Below, one piece after another: positions 24,207-37,479 of a stretch of DNA of 64,000 bases. This DNA is from Hesseltinella vesiculosa (lineage: Eukaryota > Mucoromycota > Mucoromycetes > Mucorales > Cunninghamellaceae). The notes below the pieces were generated by a model. It saw only the letters and a program-made list of their open reading frames with translations. It did not search any database and was not told the origin of the DNA. The DNA is taken from the NCBI GenBank assembly GCA_002104935.1, contig MCGT01000005.1, positions 806,001-870,000 on the forward strand. The letters run 5' to 3'. The first letter of the stretch is position 1. The number at the start of each line of letters is the position of its first letter. The position numbers were made by a program, and so were the translations under genes.

Positions 24207-26453
24207 TCACTGACGATGGAGGACACATTCCTTGATAGGGTCTCGGTATTCTGTCGAGTTCCACTGCACCAAGGTGGACGTCGCAATCCAGAGCATGCTA
24301 AAGAAAACGAGATGAGCTGGTTGGCAAGAAGAGAGAAAGTCCTACCAAGCGACGCCAAAGAAAATGAGTAGATAATTGGCAAATTTTCGAGCTGGAGGTA
24401 AAGAAAAGGCCCGCAGATGGAACATGGGCGGGAACACGAAGCACAAAGGGATGCAGAACAAGGCACCGATCAGAGGCACAAACTTATCCAGCTTATCCTT
24501 GGACCCAACAATACCAATCCAAGCACAGAGGAAGACCACCAGCACCCGGAACACGTTCTTCTGCCATTTGACCACCGCATTGTTCTTGCCCGATCGGGTG
24601 GTGAACAGGCCGTTTTCCATAATACGGATCGCCGGAAACAGCTGTAAAGGAATCGAGAGGCAAATCGCCAGGGAATACAGTGTCTGGATCGAAGACACGA
24701 CGGGGTCTTTGCTGGGTAAATTCAAAAGGATGATGGTTTGCACATGGTCGCCAAAGGTCATATAGGACAAGGCACCCATCGACACAAACAGCAACGTGAT
24801 GATGAACAAGGCTCGGCGCAGCACCATGGGGAATTGCTGAGGCTCCTTCATTGACTCGGTAATTGGGATCACTGTGATTAACAAATAAAATGAGACGTCC
24901 TTTTTTGATTCACAAACAGCTGACTTACCAAGGCCAATGCCTTCATACGTAAAGGCGGCGGTGCCCAAGAAGAGCGGGAAATGAAGTGAATTCCAAAGAA
25001 CGACCGAGTCGGCAACACCGTTGATCGAGAGCTGTTTGGCATCAAAGTAAAACAAATAGGCCAGACCAATGACAATGAACACATCGGCAATCAGAGCAAA
25101 GACAGAAAGACGTTGGATTTTTCGGATCATAGCCAGCGGGATAAAGGCAAAACTTTGGGCAAGAATCAGCAGGTGCATGGGGATCAACAGCTGGCATTTG
25201 GAAAACGTCAGTACCAACGACTGCAGGTTCTCGGCCACAAACACCATGTAAGCACACACAAAACCAATCTGAGACAAGGTGATCGCCACCAACACCGCCT
25301 TGCGCATTTTGGGTCCATAGAGCACACTGCCCATGTCACTGAAACTTGCAGGCACCACCAGCCTTGTTTCCACCAGCAGTAAGAACGACCAAAGTGAGAT
25401 CAACGCCCAGCCAATAATTGCAATCGTAGAAAACAATAGACCCCCATTTTCAAAACTGCAGAAAAAAAAAAATAGGTGAGTATCCATTTGTTCAGATGGA
25501 GGGGGGGAGACGCACGCTTTGGGTAAAAACATGATGCCTATGGGGAAGTAAACGTCAGTCTGATCCAACCATGCCTTTTTTTTTTTTTTTTTTTTTACAA
25601 ACATACCTGTTGTGACAAAGGATTTCAACAAGAGAAATATGGCCTTTCCAGGTGTGGCACGGCCCTGAACCACTTGGCCGGGGCGAGATCTTGAAAGCAA
25701 AGGAATGCTTTCTCTAGACTGGAGTTGTCGGTACTGTAGAGGAGCATGATCCTTCTTGTTGGCAACGGCTGGCAGAGGCAACGGCGTCATGGAGGAGGTG
25801 GAGGGCCCAAGCGCAGCAACGCGGGACGAAGCAGATGTGATGGAAGCCGCCCCATAGGAGGTCGGCAAGGCTGATGGTGGTTGGGCATCGTGGCCGTCGC
25901 TGGAATGGTCACTCATGTCATCGTCATTATCGCCGGATGATGAAGACGAGGATGTCATGCCGTCCAAGGACGACTCGTCCGAGTCGGACAAATCTTCGCC
26001 GCCGAAATGGCCATACAAGCACAAGAATTCGACAAAGCTAGAGGTAACAAAATTTGGAGGCCGCTTTCCTTGTTGGGTTGCACTGGTGAGGACATGGTGG
26101 CGTCGGAAACCGCCGGGTTGTTTGAGCGTTTTCCATCGTGGGTCCCATAAAGGCCGCGTTGATGGCAAAGAGATGGATTGTGTGCGTTGACGGCGTTGCT
26201 CTTGTCGTTCGACTTGGGTAGTCCACTTGTAAATGTCATCCAGGATGGCACCACTAGGGTACAGGAGATGCGGATTGTAAGAGGTCGTGTGAGGCTGTTT
26301 TTGTTTACGAGCCAAGCGTTTCCGTGAAGGCGAGGGGACAATTGAGGTTTCATCTCCAATGGACGGAAGTGACGGTTTTGGAAACACCAGATGCCGTTTT
26401 ACCACAATGGCTACTTGCTCCACAGGCAAATCAATGGCAATGGGCCGTTCCAT
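24207..26453 (-). CDS. Vacuolar amino-acid transporter, AVT3/4 (SLC36-like) type
   Basis: Multi-exon gene. A long cytosolic N-terminus of ~270 residues holds an acidic Ser/Asp tract (LSDSDESSLDGMTSSSSSSG) and ends just before GKAIFLLLKSFVTTGIMFLP, the first helix of the AAAP family. About ten further helices follow, with ENGGLLFSTIAIIGW, LSQIGFVCAYMVFVAENLQ, FTYEGIGLVIPITESMKEP and GALSYMTFGDHVQTIILLNLP, all standard for Avt3/Avt4 and PAT transporters. These export amino acids from the vacuole or lysosome. Two introns near the middle are multiples of three without stops, so intron retention would not break the frame. Confidence 0.9.
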
Positions 26454-26711
26454 TCAGCAAATTGTAGTGGGTTGTGCTTGGAAAGGAAGAAGATGTTGGT
26501 CAGTTGAGAAAAAACAAGAAGAAAAAAGAGGTGAGAATCCAAACGCCCAGTTTTTTTTTTTTTTTTTTAAAAAAAAACCAAAGTCCGCTCGCTTCCCGCA
26601 AGACCCTTCCCCTCCTTTTTTTTTTAGCTCTTGTCACCATCCATTCTTTATTTTTATCTTCTTTTACTTCACTTCTTAGCAAGTCTAGAGTATCTCATTC
26701 ACAGTGTATGA

Positions 26712-29700
26712 ATGATGGATTCTGATGGTAAAATGCTACTCTCATTCAATGAACTGAATGAATCATCCACCACCCCCGCTCATATCGTTCTTTCTTTCTG
26801 ATTTCATTGGGTCTCCCTGTAGCGATTTGCCGGGTGTGTCGCTGCGAAGGCACTGAACAGCAGCCTTTATACCATCCTTGTAAATGCTCTGGATCGATTC
26901 GTCATGTCCATCAGGATTGGTAAGCGATGACGAGTGTGTGGCGTTTTCCTCGTACTGACTTTATTTTCTGCAGTCTGCTTGAATGGTTGTCACACAGCAG
27001 AAAAAAATACTGTGAACTCTGTGAGCATGAATATACTTTCACGCCAGGTAAGCGCCATTCTCACCATCAAGCAGAAATGCCCTTGCCTACTCATTGATAT
27101 TTGTTTTCATTTTGTTTTGTAGTCTACCGACGGGACATGCCAGAGCGGATTCCTTTTCAGCTGTTTGTGCTGCAGTTTTTCAAGAAGATTGCTCAGGCCG
27201 TTTACAGACTCTTCCGTACATTCCTGGTGGCATGCTTATGGTTGATGGTCCTGCCTTACTTTACCGTGACAGTATGGCGCTTTTACTTTTGGACTGGCCA
27301 GGTGCTCTCGTTTCGGCTGGGTCGATTACAGCAAATGGCCAACCATTCTTTTCTGCCACCACTTTATCAACGAAACTTCTCTGACTTGCAACCGCCTCCC
27401 TCCTTCTTTAACCGGTCCTTCACCGAAGTCCAGGCAAACCTTTCCAACATCCCTGTCACCGAAATATTTGGCCATACGATCACCATGGCGGATATCAAGT
27501 AAACTTCCTTCTTGCAAAGGAAAGACCCCACTGACGACTTTTTTTTCCTCCGTAGGCTGATTGTGGCCGACTGTTTCCAAGGTCAAGTCATCACTTGTGT
27601 TGTGGTTGTTGTGTTTGTCGCCATCTTCCACCTGCGCGAATGGATCGTGCAGAACATCCCTGATGAGGTCTTGGCCGACGAGCCCCTTGCCGAAGATGAA
27701 CTGCCCCAACCAGACCATGAACAAGCCCAAGAAGAACTTGTGCACGACAGTGACAATGACAGTCACCAGGACCACTTCTACCGCCATCCTCAGCCGCACG
27801 CTTGGAGCGACGACAGCGACCTTGACGGTGACTGGGATCCAATGGACGTGGATGAAGACGACGACGACGAAGACACCTACAGCCATGGCTCCATTACAGA
27901 GGTGGACGACCGCTTTGACCGCGCCATCTCTGCTCCTCCCAGTACCTTTTTCATCGATCGCCTCCATCCTGAACAACCACCAGCTCGAGCCATGAGTGCT
28001 GAGCCTCCCAATCTGCACGATTACCATCGCTTTGCCCATTTGGACCCACTTGATGATCGTCCGCTTGGTGAAAGCTCCTCGTCTATCCCAGGTGCCCCTC
28101 GCCTTCACCATACCGAACTGCAGCCCACTATTGCGGCAGAGGACGACCTCATTCCCGGAACGCCCACGGCCCCTCTCGCTGATCTACCTGGTCGAGTGGA
28201 GCCGGATGACGCCTGGCAGCCTCAACCACCATTTTTTGAACCACCGGTCAATGACGAAAACGAGGAGGAAGAGGACGACGACGATGGTGACAACGTAAAC
28301 GACGCAAACGACGCAAACGCTGCCAATGTCGAAGACATGATTGACATCTTGGATGCTGTTGGTTTACGCGGAGGTCTCTTTCGCTTGGTGCAAAATGTAC
28401 TGTTGATTGGCTTTTTGATCAGCATTTGCCTTGGTGCCACTGTCTGGATGCCCTACCTTATTGGGATGACCTTTATCATGGTACAGAAAAAAAAAAAAAA
28501 TAGGAAGGCCAAAACTAAGCGTAACGCATAAATCACCCACCATCTCCCCAATCTGTAGGCAGACATCTTTGATATCGTGCGCATGCCTTTGGCTCTGACA
28601 AGATTGATCACCGACCCTATTCTAGACTGGCTTTTCAATACTTGCACCGACGTGCTTTGGCCACAGCTGCTCTTGGGTCTCAATGTATTATCCTCCCAAG
28701 TCAAAGCCACTGTTCCTTTGCCCTGGCAAGAAGCCGCCTCGTCTATCCTGCAATCCTTTGCTCCCTTTGATGCAATGACCAAGACACCTCCCTTGTCGAA
28801 CTCTGCCTCGACCACAGCCTCCTCGCTGGCCCAAGCGACTTGGGCTGCTTCACTCCCCTTTGTCAACAAGGTGTTAGATATGCCTTTGCCTGAAATCTCG
28901 ATCCAAAACGCTACCGACTCCTTCTTGTATGCCGTCAACCAAATCGAGCCATCTTTCAAAACCTTGTTGGCTAGTTATCAGCGTTTGGCTCTTGGGAACT
29001 CCAGCTTCGACCACCTTGTCTGCATCCTGATCGGTTACCTGGTGGTATTGTTCTCCAGCTACTTTTACGTTTCGCACCCTTGGGTACGACCTCTGCTGGG
29101 CAGCCGTGTGCAAGATACTGTCCACCAACAATACCTCATCCTCAAGGTCGGCCTGTTCTTTGTGCTGGAACTCTTCCTCTTCCCCCTGGCTTGCGGCTTC
29201 TTACTCGACTTCTCCGTCAACCCACTACTGGTGTCGGAGTCCCAATCCGCCTATTGGTTAAAAAAAGAGTATTTGCAAGTCTTCCCTATCTCGTCCGTCT
29301 TTGGTCACTGGTTTGTCGGCACTGCTTTCATGTTTCTGTTTGCCCTTATGGTTACTTCTATCCGTGGCCTTATCCGTCCTGGGGTGATGTGGTTCATCCG
29401 CGACCCCAACGACCCAACATTCAACCCTGTCCGTGAAATTGTCCAACGCCCAGTCATGTACCAGTTCAGAAAGCTTCTGATCAGCACCATTATGTACGGC
29501 TCCGTGCTCTTATTTGGCATTGGGGGTGTTGTGCAAGCTGTTCGTTTTTTAGCCCATGATTTGCTGCCTTTGCAGTGGCATCTTGCGTAAGCCTCAGAGC
29601 TCGATGCAATAGGCACCATCGACTTGACTCACGGTTTTTTTTTTTTTTTCAATAGGAATCCGCTATCGGTATTGCCGTTCGATGCGATCCTGATCCAGAT

Positions 29701-31102
29701 GGCTGTACCTGCCATCTACCGTTACTTGGATCCTCGACCCGTCGTCCGAACTTGCACGTACAGGTGGATTCGATTCCTAAGCCGACGTCTTCGGCTTACC
29801 TACTTTATGTTTGGCGAGCGAGAGCTGGATGAAGAAGGCTCCATCACCTACGACTCTGCCTTTCAGCATTTGCGACATGCCCTCTTTGGCTCTCGCGAGG
29901 ATGATGAGGATGAACTGTTCGAATATTGGCAACCAGCGATCGAACGGCCTCGCACTCCGCCTACTCGCACCGATCCAATCCGCCTGCCATCAGCTCATGG
30001 CATCTTTGAATGGGACGGTCAGTTCGTGCTAGCGCCCAGCCATGACACCGTGCCTTTCCAGCCCAGCCGCCGCATGCTTGTAGCTTTGGACCCGAACGAC
30101 CTCACCATCATCGACCCTGTCGAACGATCTCGCGGTCACCCTGCCAGCCGCCGCCTGCCCGACGGCTCTGTACAGTCCAACACGGTCATCGTCTACCTCC
30201 CCCCTAACTTCCGCTTGCGCGTCTATGCGCTGGTACTGTCGCTTTGGCTGTCTTGCAGTGTGCTCTTGTGCTTCTCTATTGTGGCCCCGCTATCCCTCGG
30301 CCGTTTCCTCTTCACTCAGGTACTTGGGGTCACCCGGCCCATGCACGACATGTATCCTTTCTTAGCCGGCGGGTCCATTGTGCTCTTGGTAGGCACCTTT
30401 ATTGTCCGTGTGGCCGTGGCAATCGATGACATCTGGAGTAGTCATGCTGCCAGTCGTTATCGCCGTATGGTCGAACATGTGCATGATCTTTCGATCCTTG
30501 TAAGTCTTTTTTTTTTTTTTTTTTTTTTCCCTGTAACTTGCTAATCCCTTCTTTTTCTCCCCTTGTAGGCTTTCAAATGGACGGCTGTCGTTACAACCTT
30601 TGTGGGCGTACTTCCCGTCTTACTTGGGCTGATCATCGAGCTGTATCTTGACCTTCCGTTCAAGTCGTTAGGCAATGAGTTGCCTCGATTGGAACTGTTT
30701 GGCATCTGGATCCGTGGTCTTGCTTGCACCATCATTTTGCACTGTCTTTTACAGCTGGCACCGCCCAATCCTCTGCAAGCCAATCTGCAGCGCACGTTCC
30801 GCCATGGCGTGAGCCGCTTAGATGTACGATTGCTCTTTACCAAGGTGATGGGGCCACTGTGCAGCATCTGTCTGATTGCGATTCTTCTCCCGTTGGCTGT
30901 GGCCTTGTTCAATGCCCAATTCTTGGCGAATGACTTGGCTACCAAGATTAAACTTCTGCAATTGATGTACCCGATCAGCTTGCTTGGCCTGGTTGGCTAC
31001 TATCTTGGCTTACTTGGCTCACGCGCCAGTCGACGGTGGGTCGAAACCATTCGTGATGATCACTATCTGGTCGGTCGCATGCTGCACAACATGGACCATT
31101 GA
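26712..31102 (+). CDS. SSM4: ERAD E3 ubiquitin ligase Doa10/MARCH6
   Basis: Eight exons, close to 1,390 aa. The N-terminal RING-CH finger is split over three tiny exons: [37 protein letters not shown], then [16 protein letters not shown], i.e. C4HC3. The first exon supplies only five residues. The finger is followed by many membrane helices in pairs, with a central acidic, cytosolic segment ([23 protein letters not shown]). This architecture is Doa10/MARCH6/TEB4. The enzyme sits in the ER and inner nuclear membrane and ubiquitinates misfolded and sterol-pathway proteins for the proteasome. Confidence 0.93.
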
Positions 31103-32102
31103 TCGCCTCATTTTTATTATATATCCAATATGTATATAGCAACTCTCTATTTTCAGCCCCTTGTTCCCTTTTTTTTTTTTCATTTGTTGTATTACATTGT
31201 TTTTTTTTTTTTTTTTACGCTCATTTCGAAAATAAAAATTCATTCGTGTTCAAGCCTTTAGTGCATTTCTGCCGACCTGGGCTGGCAACCAAACTTCATT
31301 TTGAAAATAAAAGCCAAGTGCTACGCCGCACATTTGCGTGATTTGATCATTACACATATTGATGTATGATGCCTGCACTGAAAAAATCAGGTTGATTGGT
31401 CAAGGCTGCCCAGCCAAAATTTTATGTCATGCTTCGCCACCTCACGTCCTCAGCCAAATACCATTTCGTCCTCATCGCTTCAGTCATTTTCTAAGAGTCT
31501 GGTCTGAAAAAAAAGACAGAATGGTCTTTTCACTACCGCTGAAGAGGACATCTTTAGCAAAAGGCAGCCGCAATATTAATGAATTTGCAGAAATTTGGGT
31601 GTGTAGGTAGGCTGCCAACCGCCTTGCGCGCCGTGCCTGACCAGAATGAAATCCCAGGTCATCAAAGATAAAAAAAGTCTGACAGCTTCCTTTGCTCTTT
31701 TTTATTTTTCCTTTTGCTGTTTTTCTCCCAATCGACCTTCCGGTGCCTGTCCTTCTTGCAGCGTTAAAACTAGCCTAAAGCTGGCTCAATGCGCTGCTTA
31801 CCAAGGAGTTGCAGCTGTTGAACTGTGCCTAGCATGGCTTGACCACCAGGACTATAAATCGCTCTAATACTTGTCATTCAACTGAACAATGCATGGAAAA
31901 AAAGAAATAGCGAAAACTTTTCCCTTCCTTTCCCCACTCCCTTTTGCTATTTTTGTAGAACCGCGTGCGTTGAGAAATCTCTGAGGTATGAGTGCTATTT
32001 ATTCAGCCGTAAAAATACAAATAATAATAATAATAATAAATCATGCAAGGAAGATCAAGTGAATAAAAGTTAAAAATTAAAAAAAAAATCAAAAGCCTTT
32101 GA
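31103..32102. other. Intergenic, convergent 3' regions
   Basis: About 1 kb between the 3' ends of the Doa10 and P4-ATPase genes. It shows A/T tracts, an (ATA)n-like run near 32020-32040 and short motif-free open frames. No tRNA, snoRNA or gene recognised. Confidence 0.5.
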
Positions 32103-35100
32103 TTATAGTTTTTTGCTTGCGTATTCGATGTGGCGCACTTGATGCAGCACATTAGGGAACCACCATTGGACAATAAAAGTACATGTATAACGAGGTAAAA
32201 AGGCTACCACCGTGGCAACAAAGAAGGTGAGCCAGAAATCCCAGGATCCAAACACTTTGAACGCCATGCCGGCGATGCTGGTATTAAAGGCGCCGTAGAT
32301 AACCACCCATAGGAACACAATGAGGATTTCTAGAAACACAAAGACAAACTGGAACCAGGTCCAGGCAAAGGTGTTGAAGCCAGGCATCAGATTGGCCAGG
32401 AAGACAGCAGTGACGGCCACGGAGGTGGAGAATTGGAGCGAGGATTCAGGCAGGCCCTGTGGGTTTGGGTTGACCTGGTAGGAAAAGAAAAAGGCAAAGA
32501 AGACGACTACCGACTGCCACACCCCATCAAAAAAGTAGAGCCAGAAACGTGGCTTTGTATACAGCTGTTGCTTCACGCCCACTTGGTACACCTGGGGGTA
32601 ACGTTGCAAGTACTTGGCGCTGATGTCGCGGTCCGTGGCACCTTCAAAAAAAAAAAAAAAAAAGAAAAAAGAAAAGAGAGGGTTTAGCCGAGGTTGGGGC
32701 GATTTTTTTTTTTTTGGCTTCATGGATGTTTACCGAGGACGACAACAGGAGCAACAGTGAAGATCAGGTTGTAGAGCTGCAGAAAGGAGTAGTCATAAAA
32801 GATGTTGCCGGAGAACTGACTGTAGATCTGGAACCAGAGGGAAGGGAACACCCAAAAGATGTTTTTGAAGAAAAAGTTGAGGATCATTTCAGCAATGCGT
32901 TCGTAGCTCCAGTGGCCTTGGACCAACAGCAGCTTGCGTAGGAATCGGAATTGGGCAATGGTGTAGTCAGCAGCCATGGCAGCCTGAACACCTTCTTGGC
33001 CAGTGATGCCCACGCCCACGTTGGCGGCCTGAATCATGGACACGTCATTGGCACCATCACCAATGGCCAAAGTCACGACGTGTTGCTCATTGCGGATCAA
33101 TTCCACCACCAGGGCTTTTTGCAGGGGGCTGACACGGCAACAGATGACACTCTTACACTGGATGGCGAGCTCGACGAGCTGGGCTTTGAGCTTATCATCG
33201 TTAAGGATCACAGTCAAGGCAGCACCGTCGATGACTAAACCAATGTTGGCATCGCCGCTTTCATTCTTCGCAGCAGATGTTGGAACGGGCAAGGTGATAT
33301 GCTGCGAGTCGCCATCGCCTTTGACCATCAGCAGCTCCATCCCGCTGTCCAACAGGTTGCATGCATAGCCAATGTTGATGGCTGTCTCCATCTTGTCACC
33401 TGTCAGCACCCAGATCTTGATGCCAGCGTGGCGTAGGTCGTCAATGCAATCGGGCACGCCTTCCTGTAGCTTGTCTTCGATGGCGGTGGCGCCCAGCAAT
33501 GTGAGGTGCTGTTCCAGCTCGTCCTGCAAGTCCTCCATTCGTTGCGATCGGTTTTCCAAGGCAGTGCTGGCGTCCTGCATGCGGGCTCGCCAATCTGCAA
33601 AGGCGTCAGGGTCGTCCAGGCGGCGATAGCCAAGCACAAGCGTGCGTAGACCTTCGCGTGAGTATGCGTCGATGTCTTGTTGTGTCTGTTCCATTCGGCT
33701 GTGATTGATGGGTGAATCCTTGTCAAGGCGGTCGTACATGACATTGTCGGCGCCTTTGCAATACAGCACCGTGTCGTTCCAGGGAGCTGGGCGGCGAACA
33801 ATGACGCTCATGCGTTTGCGGGTTGATGTAAAGGCAAACTCGTGCAGCACGTCAAAGGCAAAGGGCTCGCCCAGGATATCGACGGTGGCTCGCTTGTTGA
33901 CGCCGCCGTGGCCAGCGTGGCCCAAAAAGGTGAAGCCGACATTCTTGGCTGTTTCGACCAAAGCAGCTTCGTCGGGAGACTCGGCTTTGTACTCGATCTG
34001 CTCTTGTACCGTTGGATCGACCTGTTTGAGCCGTTCTTGTTCTTGCTCGCGTTTTTTCTTCTGGGCTTTTTCTTCGTCGGCTGCGGTAGGCTTCTTTTTG
34101 TTGGCGGGCGAAGACGGCATCAGGTCTTGAACATCTGGTTGGGACTCGGAGCTGACAACGTTGCCGTGCTTGTCCAGGCGCTCGACCACGACAGTGTGGC
34201 AGAGAGCCAGTAGCAAAAAGAAATCATGCAGCGCCATGCCATGGTCGGTGCGGTTGTCATGAAGGTCGCGCATCAGCTGAGGGTCGGCAAAGCTGAGGTG
34301 GCGCAGATCAGTGCTAGCGTATTTGCTGATGAAAAGCTGGCCCATGGCTTCCTTGTACTCGGCTAGAATGGCGGAGGATCGGGCTGGCTGTTGTTCGAGA
34401 GAGTGGCGAGGGGATGAAGGAGAGTGAGCTGGCTTTTCGTTCAGTGCAGGTTGCTGACGCATGCGGTCACCACGGGCTCCGTCGGTTTCTTGTGCAAAGC
34501 CATTGTTACCGTATTTTTGCCCGTTGATCGAGCATTCACGGAACTCCATCTTGTTTTGCGTCAGTGTTCCAGTCTTGTCAGAGAACAGATATTCGATTTG
34601 GCCAAGATCATCGGACAAATTCCACTAGGCAAGAAAAATAAAAGAAAAGAGGATAAGCCCACTTCGTATCACTCAGGTAGACGGTGAGAGGGGTTCTTTA
34701 CCGATTTGGGAATACAAGGTGCTTGTGATTCTTCGTCCCACATGTCCAGATCACTCCAAATGAAAAAAGCCTGTGGCACCAAAAGAATAAAAAGCGAGGT
34801 CAGCTTATGCCGTCGTCTCCTGCATCATGCCAAGATTTGTTTTTGTTTTTCTATGCTTGCCTGAAATGTTTTGACAAATTCAATGGACACATACAGAGAG
34901 ATAGGAATGATGTTTTGAAAGATAATCAAGCTCGACCTATTTTAAACATAAAAAAAAAGTGAGTGGGGCTTTTCCGACAAATCAAGTTGGGGCTTACCAG
35001 AAATTGAGAAAGCCAAAATAAGCGGGTGCTTCTTGGCGTTGGGTGAAGAGAGCTGATCCAGGCTGAGCATCATTTTGACTTTTACGGACACCAGCCATGA

Positions 35101-36269
35101 CAGCACACACGAGGCAAAGAATGATCAACACTGCAAATGCAATAAAAATCTAGCCAAAGAGGAATAGAAAGTGAGTAAAAAGCACGTGGCAGCTTTCGAA
35201 GTGGGGCACCCACCTGGGAATTCATTTGCCTTTCGACCTGGCTGCGCTTGCTTGGCGTTTCACCCGAGTTTAGGATGATTTTGGTGTCGGTGCCGGTGAA
35301 GACGACGATGGCGATTGCCCAGGGGGTATTGCGGACGACGTGGCCCCGGAGTAAGAGATGATCGATGGACAGTGGGGCTTTGGACACAGGATTCCATTTA
35401 CCCGAGGCATTTTGTTCGGTGTGGACAAAGGTGCCTTGGTAAGCATACAGGTTGGGGGTGGGGGCGGGGCTTTCGATGTAGAAATGGTGTTGGAGACAGT
35501 CGTGGCCGGATTGGATGTGGGTCATGGAGGAGATGCTGGTGCGGGGCTTGAGGTTGGTTTCGCCGTCGAGATCCTTGGTTTCGACAAAGCAAATGCCGTG
35601 TTCGGTGTCAGCGCTGGAGAGCAAGATGCAGTCGGCTGGGCAACTCTGGCCATTTCGTAGATAGAGGATATCTCCAACTTGCACATCTTTGGAAAGTACT
35701 GGACCAAAGGTGTTGGAGGTGTCGGTAGAAGGCGGTGTGGAGGAGGTTGGGTAGTTGGGGTTGGCGTAGTTGAGTAGGCGACTGGTGAGAGTGCCATTGT
35801 AGCGGGCATCGACCTTGTGACGTTGGAGATCTTCAAAGCCATCCTTGACGGCTGAGATAAAGACGACGGCACAGATGGGTAGCAGGGTGAGGGCTGGGGA
35901 TTTGACGCCAAAGACAGGGATTAGCTGGATAATAGCCATGATTAAAAAGTACATATTAGCAGCACGGCGAAACTGCTCAAAGAGGTTTTTGGGCACAAAG
36001 GTCCACCAGGTGTATTTGGAAGTACGAATGCGGTTGGTGACAAATGGATGAAGAGGCTGACCTTTGGCATTGAGCTCTTGTTGTGGTAGAGGCATGTTGA
36101 AGTAGACTCGACGAGCGCCCGATGCAACTGGTCGTAGGCGGACAGAGGTGGAGCGGCGGACGGATGACGTTAGAGATCGAGTGAGGGTGTTGTGGGTGAC
36201 AGAGGATGGGGAGCGGTGGTGTGTAGGGCCATCTTGATGAGAATGAGGAGGTGGGTCGGTGAGGCTCAT
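32103..36269 (-). CDS. P4-type ATPase, phospholipid flippase (Dnf-like)
   Basis: Large multi-exon gene. From the N-terminus: [25 protein letters not shown] (split here only for citation; the family's entry motif), [32 protein letters not shown] (actuator domain), the phosphorylation site [55 protein letters not shown] and [21 protein letters not shown]. Membrane helices end the protein. The wording around DKTGT is closest to Dnf1/Dnf2. Such flippases, with a Cdc50 partner, move phospholipids to the cytosolic leaflet of plasma and Golgi membranes. The ATG at 36267-36269 opens a Ser/His-rich tail; another exon upstream cannot be excluded. Confidence 0.9.
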
Positions 36270-36844
36270 TCTCTTAATACTTTCGATAGCAAAGGCATCC
36301 AAAGGGTTTCAACTAGTTGGATAAGCTTTTTTTGAAGTTGGGATGTTTCGGATTTTCCAGGAAAGAGGAACTGTTTCGATGATGCTGGTTGGATCAAAGA
36401 AAAAGAAGGCTTATAAAAGTACAATTAAGAGAAAAGGGATGAAGAATGATAATACAAAAAAAAAAAAAAAAGATACAATGCTAATACAGGGAAGAAGAGG
36501 AAAAAAAAAAAAAAAAGGGACTCAGGCACTCTTGCAAAAAAGAAAAAAAGGGCGGGACTCTGTTTCCTTTTTTAAAAAAAAGTGCTTCTTTTGTGAAACC
36601 TCAGGCCTTTTCCAAGAACAGTAGGGAAAACCAAGGCCATGCAAATCTCCTCTCTTCTTGATAGCAATTTATGTGACAACAATAGGAATAAATGAAAAAA
36701 TAAAAATAGGGGTATAAGGAGACAGAGACGACAGCAGTCAATTCATGCTTGCCACTCTTTTTCCGTCTAGAGCGGGGTCTAGATTTGTTCACCATTTTTT
36801 GTTTTTTTTTGTCTTTATTTTTTCTTCCATCCAACTCTTCCAAG
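36270..36844. other. Divergent intergenic region
   Basis: Upstream of the flippase (leftwards) and of the Atg43-like gene (rightwards). It carries several poly-A runs (36456-36470, 36500-36516). No gene supported. Confidence 0.5.
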
Positions 36845-37387
36845 ATGAGCAATGACGACAACTTGAAACGACTCCTGGCCATGCAGCAACGCGAAGCCGA
36901 GATAATTGCTGAATCAATGGCATTACAGGGAGACGACTTCTCAGATGACGATGACCATGGACACCGAAGCCGAAACGCCCTGGCCCATGTCCGGCCACCT
37001 ATGCCTGAGATGCGGTTTGAAAAGCAATTCGAGCGTAGTGTGCAGACACTGAAAGAAGCCGGCGCCGGTCCTCTCACTATCTTTTTGTCGGCTGTTGTCC
37101 AAGATCAAATCGTGATGCCTTTGTTGAATGGCTTTGTTTGGTGTCTAGCTGGCCATGCTTGGCGGTGGTATCGTATGCCCAAGCAGCAACGAGCGGCCGT
37201 TGCCGGAGAATCCTCTAGCTTTGTCCGAGGCGTGCAACATGGCATTGCGACCTGGGCATCGTAAGTTGTATTTCGTGAAAGGCCAGAGGGGTTGGCTGAC
37301 GTGATTTTTTTTTTCTACTGCAGGAACGTGTATCACACCCTTGTTCACTTGCCAGCCCTTTCATCATCCCCCACCAAGCTTGAATAG
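36845..37387 (+). CDS. DUF1770 / Atg43-like protein
   Basis: Two exons. The first ~50 residues are acidic and hydrophilic (LQGDDFSDDDDHGH). Then PPMPEMRFEKQFERSVQTL opens a conserved block, followed by LSAVVQDQIVMPLLNGFVWCLAGHAWRWYR, which contains one hydrophobic segment. PDLRFE-like text followed by DQ-hMPLhxGFhW is what I recall for the fungal DUF1770 family, which includes the fission-yeast mitophagy receptor Atg43 of the mitochondrial outer membrane. No obvious Atg8-interacting motif is picked out with confidence. If the family call is wrong, this is a small tail-region membrane protein. Confidence 0.6.
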
Positions 37388-37479
37388 ATGTCTTCCCTTT
37401 AAAGATTCCCCTGTATCATCCTTCTCCATTAAAGGCAGCCTGTCCATACTGTATCACTGTTCTATCAATGGTATCGGAT

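Noticed and set aside
27326..28111. Long minus-strand frame within the Doa10 gene
   Set aside because: It is the antisense shadow of the acidic, codon-biased Doa10 exon.
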